DNA of 9,978 nucleotides from Patescibacteria group bacterium (GTDB taxonomy: Bacteria > Patescibacteriota > Minisyncoccia > Moranbacterales > JAKLHP01): positions 1 to 9,978 of the forward strand of contig JAKLHP010000026.1 in assembly GCA_022710085.1 (NCBI GenBank), written 5' to 3'. Position numbers and translations under genes: made by a program. The number at the start of each line of letters is the position of its first letter. Position 1 is the first letter of the stretch. Shown here piece after piece: positions 6,729-9,978 of this stretch. A model generated the notes under the pieces. It did not search any database, was not told the origin of the DNA, and saw only the letters and a program-made list of their open reading frames with translations.

Positions 6729-7729
6729 AAAAAAATAATCAGGAAGCAACAAATACTCAAGCTCGGCCACAGACAACAACTCTCGAACAGATGGGAAATA
6801 GCCAAGCTAATACAAATTTAATTACCAATGACTCTTATGGTACTAGCGATTGGATTGAATTTATAAATGAAAAGCATGGGTACAGTTTTAAATATCCAAA
6901 AAAGGGATGGTACATATATGAACACATAGATGATGAAAGTGGAGCAGATATTATAGATATATTGGCTAATAACTCCAGAGATGGTGGCACACATATTAAT
7001 GTTTCAACTGCAGATTTACAAACAGAAATAAACAACTTTCTGGATTCTTATAAAAATTCGAATGGTAATTTTGTGTATGAAAGAGACGACTATTATGAAA
7101 GCTACGACTATATTGAAACTTGCAAGAAATCGGATATTAAATTTCTCAACATTGATGCCATTCAAATAGATTGTGCAACTAAAACGAAACAGGGAAGACC
7201 AACATATTCTGATGAAAAGATAATATTTTTCAGTAAAGACATGCATACATACGAATTAGCTGGAATAACTAAAGACTATGAAAAATATAGCGGGATTGAT
7301 GAAGGAATTTTTGATGCTATTCTTTCCAGCTTTAAATTCAACCAAGCAAAAAACCTGAAAACCTATGAAAATAAAACTTATAAATTTAGTATCCAATATC
7401 CATTCGACTATTTCTACAAAGAAGAACAAATTGAAGAAGGGCCGGGCGGAGTTATTTATAATATCACTTTCGGAAAAAACCCTGAGGATTGGGAAAATTC
7501 AATATCCATCAATGTGGCAAATATTTTATCTGACAAACTAATGCCGCCAAATGGCATGGATCCTAGATACGGTGGCAACATAATCATTGGTGGAGAAGAA
7601 GGAATAAATTATAATAATGATACGTTTGTTGTTTCTGATAACAAACATCGATTTGAAATTATCTCTTTCCAAAAATCATTGGAAGGTGCATTGAAGAATA
7701 TGGTGGCTTCATTTAAGTTTATCAAATAA
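6644..7729 (+). CDS. Membrane-anchored protein with two PsbP-like domains (361 aa)
   Basis: Residues 1-27 form a signal anchor: a short polar and basic N-terminus MNQQVKT, a hydrophobic helix at about 8-25, then FTWKAQ. There is no lipobox, so it should stay membrane-bound with the rest outside. A polar linker rich in N, Q and T covers about 28-65. Two similar extracellular modules follow, each opening with an aromatic strand ending in YP: YSFKYP at 80-85 and FSIQYP at 248-253. Each ends in a short block (SSFKFN near 226, ASFKFIK at the C-terminus), so the protein looks like an internal tandem duplication. The pattern resembles the PsbP/Mog1-like domain common in CPR surface proteins; that is a family-level guess. 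Two cysteines, C160 and C177, in the first module could form a disulfide; the second module has no equivalent pair. The gene has its own promoter and terminator. Ligand and role are unknown. Confidence 0.85.
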   Translation: MNQQVKTGLGIAIIVILAATAAFFTWKAQKNNQEATNTQARPQTTTLEQMGNSQANTNLITNDSYGTSDWIEFINEKHGYSFKYPKKGWYIYEHIDDESGADIIDILANNSRDGGTHINVSTADLQTEINNFLDSYKNSNGNFVYERDDYYESYDYIETCKKSDIKFLNIDAIQIDCATKTKQGRPTYSDEKIIFFSKDMHTYELAGITKDYEKYSGIDEGIFDAILSSFKFNQAKNLKTYENKTYKFSIQYPFDYFYKEEQIEEGPGGVIYNITFGKNPEDWENSISINVANILSDKLMPPNGMDPRYGGNIIIGGEEGINYNNDTFVVSDNKHRFEIISFQKSLEGALKNMVASFKFIK

Positions 7730-7759
7730 TCAGAATTGTTTTATATTTAGCTTCCGATA

Positions 7760-7785
7760 AAAAACCCGCTTCAAAGCGGGTTTTT
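7760..7785 (+). terminator. Rho-independent terminator of the PsbP-like protein gene
   Basis: ACCCGCT (7764-7770) and AGCGGGT (7775-7781) form a 7-bp GC-rich stem with loop TCAA. Four further A-T pairs extend it at the base (7760-7763 with 7782-7785), and the right arm runs into a T tract. The A-rich left side would also allow termination from the opposite strand. The degenerate duplicate has the same hairpin at 8386-8407. Confidence 0.88.
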
Positions 7786-7790
7786 AGATG

Positions 7791-7824
7791 CCTTTTCGTC
7801 ACTCTTGACTTTTTTCCGAAAAGG
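7791..7824. repeat. Perfect 8-bp inverted repeat flanking a -35 box
   Basis: CCTTTTCG (7791-7798) and CGAAAAGG (7817-7824) are exact reverse complements separated by 18 bp. The -35 hexamer TTGACT (7805-7810) lies inside the interval, and the right arm ends directly before the TG of the extended -10. The half-site centres are 26 bp apart, so a dimeric regulator could cover the promoter. Chance cannot be excluded for a repeat of this length. Confidence 0.5.
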
Positions 7825-7833
7825 TGATATAAT
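7805..7833 (+). promoter_or_regulatory. Near-consensus promoter of the small secreted protein gene
   Basis: TTGACT (7805-7810, 5/6), a 17-nt spacer and TATAAT (7828-7833, 6/6), with TG at 7825-7826 forming an extended -10. This is the best promoter match in the window. Transcription would begin near 7840, leaving a leader of about 30 nt that carries a strong ribosome binding site. Confidence 0.85.
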
Positions 7834-7857
7834 TAGAAATTACAGTTCAAAAAATTT

Positions 7858-7864
7858 GAGGAGG
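7858..7864 (+). promoter_or_regulatory. Strong Shine-Dalgarno site for the gene at 7870
   Basis: GAGGAGG sits 5 nt before the ATG and fixes that start. The 5 nt before it (TTTGA, sharing GA) can pair with TCAAA at 7847-7851 around a 3-nt loop. This weak hairpin reaches only the edge of the site. Confidence 0.8.
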
Positions 7865-7869
7865 AAATC

Positions 7870-8097
7870 ATGAAGAGTTTTGTGTTTTTTTTGGTTGTAA
7901 TGGCTCTTTTTCTTGCTGCTAGTACTTCTATGGCAGCAGATTGCCCGAAAACTTTGGGCAATGAGATTTGCAAAAACTCGGTGGAAATCACCGAAGAAGA
8001 AGCAAAAAACATCCGGGCGCCAGGAAAGGCACCGGAAAAAAAACAGGACATCAAGGAGTTCGTAGCAAAAAGGCTTCTCATGTCTCCATCCCGCTAA
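7870..8097 (+). CDS. Small secreted protein of unknown function (75 aa)
   Basis: I do not recognise this family. The N-terminus is a classic Sec signal peptide: MK, a hydrophobic core FVFFLVVMALFLAA (4-17), then STSMAA with signal peptidase I-type small residues. Cleavage is expected after A22 or A23, releasing a mature chain of about 52 residues that starts near DCPK. C25 and C34 are the only cysteines of the mature part and could form one disulfide. The remainder is strongly charged and lysine-rich with a helical look (EITEEEAKN at about 39-47, then a KAPEKKQDIKEFVAKR stretch). The near-consensus promoter, strong Shine-Dalgarno site and dedicated terminator point to high expression of a single-gene transcript. 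It sits between a PsbP-like surface protein gene and its collapsed duplicate. Possible roles include an envelope structural peptide or an exported bioactive peptide; nothing in the sequence decides between them. Confidence 0.85.
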   Translation: MKSFVFFLVVMALFLAASTSMAADCPKTLGNEICKNSVEITEEEAKNIRAPGKAPEKKQDIKEFVAKRLLMSPSR

Positions 8098-8121
8098 AAA
8101 AGGAGAAGAAATTTCCTCGCG

Positions 8122-8160
8122 ACCCATTCCAAATAATCAGGAATGGGTTTTTCTTTATTT
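8122..8160 (+). terminator. Rho-independent terminator of the small secreted protein gene
   Basis: ACCCATTCC (8122-8130) and GGAATGGGT (8140-8148) form a perfect 9-bp stem with a 9-nt loop. The T-rich tract TTTTTCTTTATTT runs to 8160. It lies 25 nt after the stop codon. Confidence 0.9.
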
Positions 8161-8207
8161 AACAACATAAAAAATCTTCCGTGTTTGAATATTTAATGTA
8201 AAAAATT

Positions 8208-8236
8208 TTGCGCAACCTATTTCTTTTTGGTACAAT
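8208..8236 (+). promoter_or_regulatory. Promoter of the collapsed duplicate
   Basis: TTGCGC (8208-8213, 3/6) and TACAAT (8231-8236, 5/6) with a 17-nt spacer, equivalent in position to the promoter at 6584-6612. The -10 box has one change from the intact copy (TATAAT to TACAAT), so it may be weaker, but it is not destroyed. Confidence 0.5.
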
Positions 8237-8267
8237 AAAATCACATAAAAAATTAAAAAACAAAAAA

Positions 8268-8372
8268 ATGAATCAACAAGTCAAAACATGGCTAGGAATT
8301 ACGATTGTAATATTAATAGCCCTGACAGTCGGATTTTTTACCTGGAAAGTGATCTCTTAGTTTAGCAAATAA
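8268..8372 (+). pseudogene. Truncated duplicate of the anchored protein: 30-residue membrane peptide or remnant
   Basis: From ATG 8268 a 30-codon frame ends at TAG 8358-8360. It encodes MNQQVKTWLGI followed by a hydrophobic helix and FFTWKVIS. It aligns without gaps to the first 28 residues of the protein at 6644, with 18 of 28 identical. Of the 17 codons that differ, 7 are synonymous and most others swap one hydrophobic residue for another, so the membrane helix is preserved. Beyond TAG the frame continues TTT AGC AAA TAA (8361-8372), matching the last codons of the full gene, so the structure looks like an in-frame internal deletion plus an AAG-to-TAG change. It has a promoter and A-rich leader like the intact gene, and a terminator follows. 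It is either a decaying pseudogene or a retained single-helix microprotein; the sequence alone does not decide. Confidence 0.6.
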
Positions 8373-8385
8373 AAAAATGCTTTAG

Positions 8386-8409
8386 AAACTCGCTGCAAAG
8401 CGGGTTTTT
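8386..8409 (+). terminator. Rho-independent terminator of the collapsed duplicate
   Basis: AAACTCGCT (8386-8394) pairs with AGCGGGTTT (8399-8407) over 9 bp including one G-U pair. It closes on a GCAA tetraloop and is followed by T residues. It is homologous to the hairpin at 7760-7785, with changes that keep the pairing. Confidence 0.8.
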
Positions 8410-8417
8410 GATATTTC

Positions 8418-8468
8418 TGTGAAATGTCTTAATTTTTTTGCCCAAGAGACAACTCCACGCATTTCACA
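8418..8468. repeat. Perfect 9-bp inverted repeat upstream of lepA
   Basis: TGTGAAATG (8418-8426) and CATTTCACA (8460-8468) are exact reverse complements 33 bp apart. They lie between the preceding terminator and the lepA promoter, with the right arm ending about 43 bp before the -10 box. The 33-bp centre holds a T7 run and a competing short pairing (GTCT 8426-8429 with AGAC 8447-8450). It might be a regulator site or a relic; no function can be assigned. Confidence 0.45.
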
Positions 8469-8489
8469 AAAAGAATTAGTGGTTTTTTC

Positions 8490-8516
8490 TTGATTCAATA
8501 GGTTTTTTAATATAAT
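8490..8516 (+). promoter_or_regulatory. lepA promoter, probably leaderless
   Basis: TATAAT (8511-8516) is a perfect -10 box. The best -35 candidate, TTGATT (8490-8495), has a short 15-nt spacer, so that element is uncertain. Two GGTTTTTT tracts exactly 20 bp apart (8481-8488 and 8501-8508) lie in phase on the helix and may bend the DNA. The transcript should start near 8522-8524, only 2-4 nt before the ATG at 8526. Confidence 0.55.
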
Positions 8517-8525
8517 ATGAAGTGT

Positions 8526-9978
8526 ATGAACAATGTTCGAAACTTTTGTATAATCGCCCATATTGACCATGGAAAATCGACTTTAGCTGATCGGCTTTTG
8601 GAATTTACCCATACGGTAGAAAAAAGGAAGATGAAAGACCAGATTTTGGATCAGATGGACCTTGAGAGGGAAAGGGGAATTACCATCAAGCTTCAACCGG
8701 TAAGAATAAATTACAAGGAGTATATTTTAAATCTGATCGACACTCCGGGCCATGTTGATTTCAACTATGAAGTTTCACGTTCGCTTGCCGCTGTTGAAGG
8801 AGCGGTGCTTTTGGTTGACGCAACAAAAGGAGTCCAGGCTCAGACACTTTCCAATTTATATCTGGCTATCGAACAGGGACTGGAAATAATTCCCGTAGTA
8901 AATAAGATCGACCTCCCTAATGCTGATGTTCCGAAAACAAAAAAAGAAATAATTCATATCCTGGGATGCAAGGAAGATGAAATCCTCCTGGCTTCCGGAA
9001 AAACAGGAGAAGGAGTGGAAAAAATTCTTGAAGCCATCATTGGAAAAGTTCCGACACCGGAAGGTAAAATTGAAAAGCCGCTCAAGGCTCTCATTTTCGA
9101 TTCGAAATATGATTCATACAAAGGAGTTCTGGCATATGTAAGAATTATCGATGGAGAAGTCAAAAGAGACGATGAGATATTTATGACAGCCAATAAAAAT
9201 GAGAGTACGGTTATTGAAGTGGGTCATTTCAAGCCGCAGCTTAGCACCTTTGGATCTTTGAAAGCTGGCGACATCGGATATATTGCCACTGGATTTAAAA
9301 GCGTTTCCCATTGCAGGGTTGGAGACACCATCACTCTTCTTAAGACAAAAAAAGAAGTAACTAGCCTTCCGGGATACAAAGAAGTGAAGCCGATGGTCTA
9401 TGCCAGCTTTTATCCTATTGAGGGTGATGATTATAATTTCATGCGCGATGCTTTGGATAAACTGAAACTCAATGACGCTGCTTTTGTTTTTGAACCGGAA
9501 AGCAATCGGGCTTTGGGAAGGGGATTCCGTTGCGGCTTCTTGGGACTCCTTCATCTTGAAATTATCCACGAAAGACTCAAGCGGGAATTTGATATTTTTC
9601 CGACCATAACTACGCCAAGCGTCGTATATGAAATAAAAATAGCAAATAAAAACGAGATAATAAAAGTCTATTCTCCTACCGATATGCCGGATCCTTCAGT
9701 GATTGAAGAAATATCCGAGCCTTTTGTCAAGTTGGATGTGATTACTCCTTCTCAGTATTTGGGACAAGTTATGGAACTTATGGGCGGAATTAGATCTGTT
9801 TACAAAAACACTGAATATCTTGACGAGGAGAGAGTGTTGCTTTCTTTTGAAGCGCCGCTCACCGATGTAATAATCAACTTCCATGATAATCTGAAAAGTG
9901 CTTCTTCGGGATTTGCCTCAATGAGTTATGAACTTATTGGCTATCGTCCATATGATTTAATCAGGCTTGATATTATGG
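8526..9978 (+). CDS. lepA: Elongation factor 4 (LepA), 3'-truncated by window edge
   Basis: The ribosome-bound translational GTPase EF4/LepA, which acts on elongating or assembling ribosomes. All GTPase motifs are present: G1 AHIDHGKST (11-19), switch I RGITIK (50-55), G3 DTPGHVDF (72-79) with H76 as the catalytic histidine equivalent, NKID (126-129), and SGKTGEGV in the G5 region. The LepA-specific stretch LNDAAFVFEPESNRALGRGF, followed by FRCGFLGLLHLEIIHERL and SVVYEI, separates it from EF-G. The frame runs intact to IGYRPYDLIRLDIM at the window end, giving 484 codons. The family has about 600 residues, so roughly 115 are missing. The start at 8526 (MNNVRNFCIIAH) matches the usual N-terminus. 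An in-frame ATG at 8517 is next to the -10 box and would lie upstream of the expected transcript start. No Shine-Dalgarno site precedes either. It is a housekeeping gene unrelated to its neighbours. Confidence 0.98.
   Translation, partial: MNNVRNFCIIAHIDHGKSTLADRLLEFTHTVEKRKMKDQILDQMDLERERGITIKLQPVRINYKEYILNLIDTPGHVDFNYEVSRSLAAVEGAVLLVDATKGVQAQTLSNLYLAIEQGLEIIPVVNKIDLPNADVPKTKKEIIHILGCKEDEILLASGKTGEGVEKILEAIIGKVPTPEGKIEKPLKALIFDSKYDSYKGVLAYVRIIDGEVKRDDEIFMTANKNESTVIEVGHFKPQLSTFGSLKAGDIGYIATGFKSVSHCRVGDTITLLKTKKEVTSLPGYKEVKPMVYASFYPIEGDDYNFMRDALDKLKLNDAAFVFEPESNRALGRGFRCGFLGLLHLEIIHERLKREFDIFPTITTPSVVYEIKIANKNEIIKVYSPTDMPDPSVIEEISEPFVKLDVITPSQYLGQVMELMGGIRSVYKNTEYLDEERVLLSFEAPLTDVIINFHDNLKSASSGFASMSYELIGYRPYDLIRLDIM

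Larger units (their letters stand above)
8195..8412 (+). repeat. Duplicated locus, copy B (collapsed)
   Basis: A shortened copy of the locus at 6568-7790. It keeps the upstream segment AATGTAAAAAATTT, a -10 box followed by AAAATCAC, the A-rich leader, 27-28 signal-anchor codons, the last codons (TTT AGC AAA TAA matching TTT ATC AAA TAA at 7718-7729) and the hairpin with AAGCGGGTTTTT. About 330 codons of extracellular domain are absent. The left edge coincides with a copy of the last codons of the flippase gene, suggesting where the duplication began. Confidence 0.75.

Noticed and set aside
7968..8162. Overlapping + strand frame of 64 codons inside the small secreted gene
   Set aside because: No ribosome binding site; it runs through the terminator hairpin, and the frame starting at 7870 has a signal peptide and strong start signals.
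8517..8519. ATG at 8517 as the lepA start
   Set aside because: It abuts the -10 box and would precede the expected transcript start; the ATG at 8526 gives the normal LepA N-terminus.
9114..9569. Minus-strand open frame of about 151 codons
   Set aside because: It is antisense to unmistakable lepA coding sequence and has no family features.
1..9978. CRISPR array, mobile element, tRNA or rRNA
   Set aside because: I saw no regularly spaced direct repeats, transposase or integrase features, cloverleaf with a CCA end, or rRNA-like stretch on either strand.
1..9978. Recoded UGA as in some CPR lineages
   Set aside because: The genes read through without any in-frame TGA, tryptophan is TGG, and glycine uses GGN codons, so nothing here indicates recoding. 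All intact stops being TAA does not by itself prove the standard code.

Overview
The window looks like a piece of a low-GC genome of the Candidate Phyla Radiation (Patescibacteria, perhaps a Parcubacteria-type lineage). This is inferred from the combination of GT4 glycosyltransferases, a large DUF4012 membrane protein, a divergent MurJ-type flippase, a membrane-anchored PsbP-like protein, very short intergenic gaps and A-rich or absent 5' leaders. No rRNA or tRNA is present to confirm it. All genes lie on the + strand. All intact stop codons seen are TAA and no in-frame TGA occurs, so there is no sign of UGA recoding.

Left region (2-6574), envelope glycan genes. A GT4 glycosyltransferase cut by the window edge is followed by a small unrecognised gene (800-1090). 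That small gene appears to be a separate unit, with its own promoter, a strong Shine-Dalgarno site and a terminator. Next is a tight three-gene operon starting at 1265: a second GT4 glycosyltransferase, a DUF4012 protein 5 nt downstream, and a MurJ/MviN-family flippase overlapping it by 8 nt. The arrangement suggests assembly of a lipid-linked glycan at the inner face (glycosyltransferases), its flipping across the membrane (MurJ-like) and handling outside the cell (DUF4012 protein). The operon promoter lies so close to the first ATG that its mRNA is probably leaderless.

Middle region (6575-8415), a small duplicated surface-protein locus. A membrane-anchored protein with two PsbP-like domains (6644-7729) has its own promoter, an A-rich leader without a Shine-Dalgarno site, and a terminator. 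A shrunken second copy (8195-8412) keeps the promoter, the leader, the transmembrane segment, the last few codons and the terminator, but has lost the roughly 330-residue extracellular part. Between the copies sits an unrelated small secreted protein (7870-8097). It has the best promoter in the window, a perfect inverted repeat around the -35 box, a strong Shine-Dalgarno site and its own terminator.

Right region (8490-9978). The translation factor gene lepA (elongation factor 4) is preceded by a -10 box almost touching the start codon, again implying a leaderless mRNA. It runs off the window end.

No CRISPR array, transposase, integrase or RNA gene was found. The items most worth following up are the collapsed duplicate locus, the MurJ homologue lacking two of the classical cationic-cavity arginines, and the two small independently transcribed genes of unknown function.
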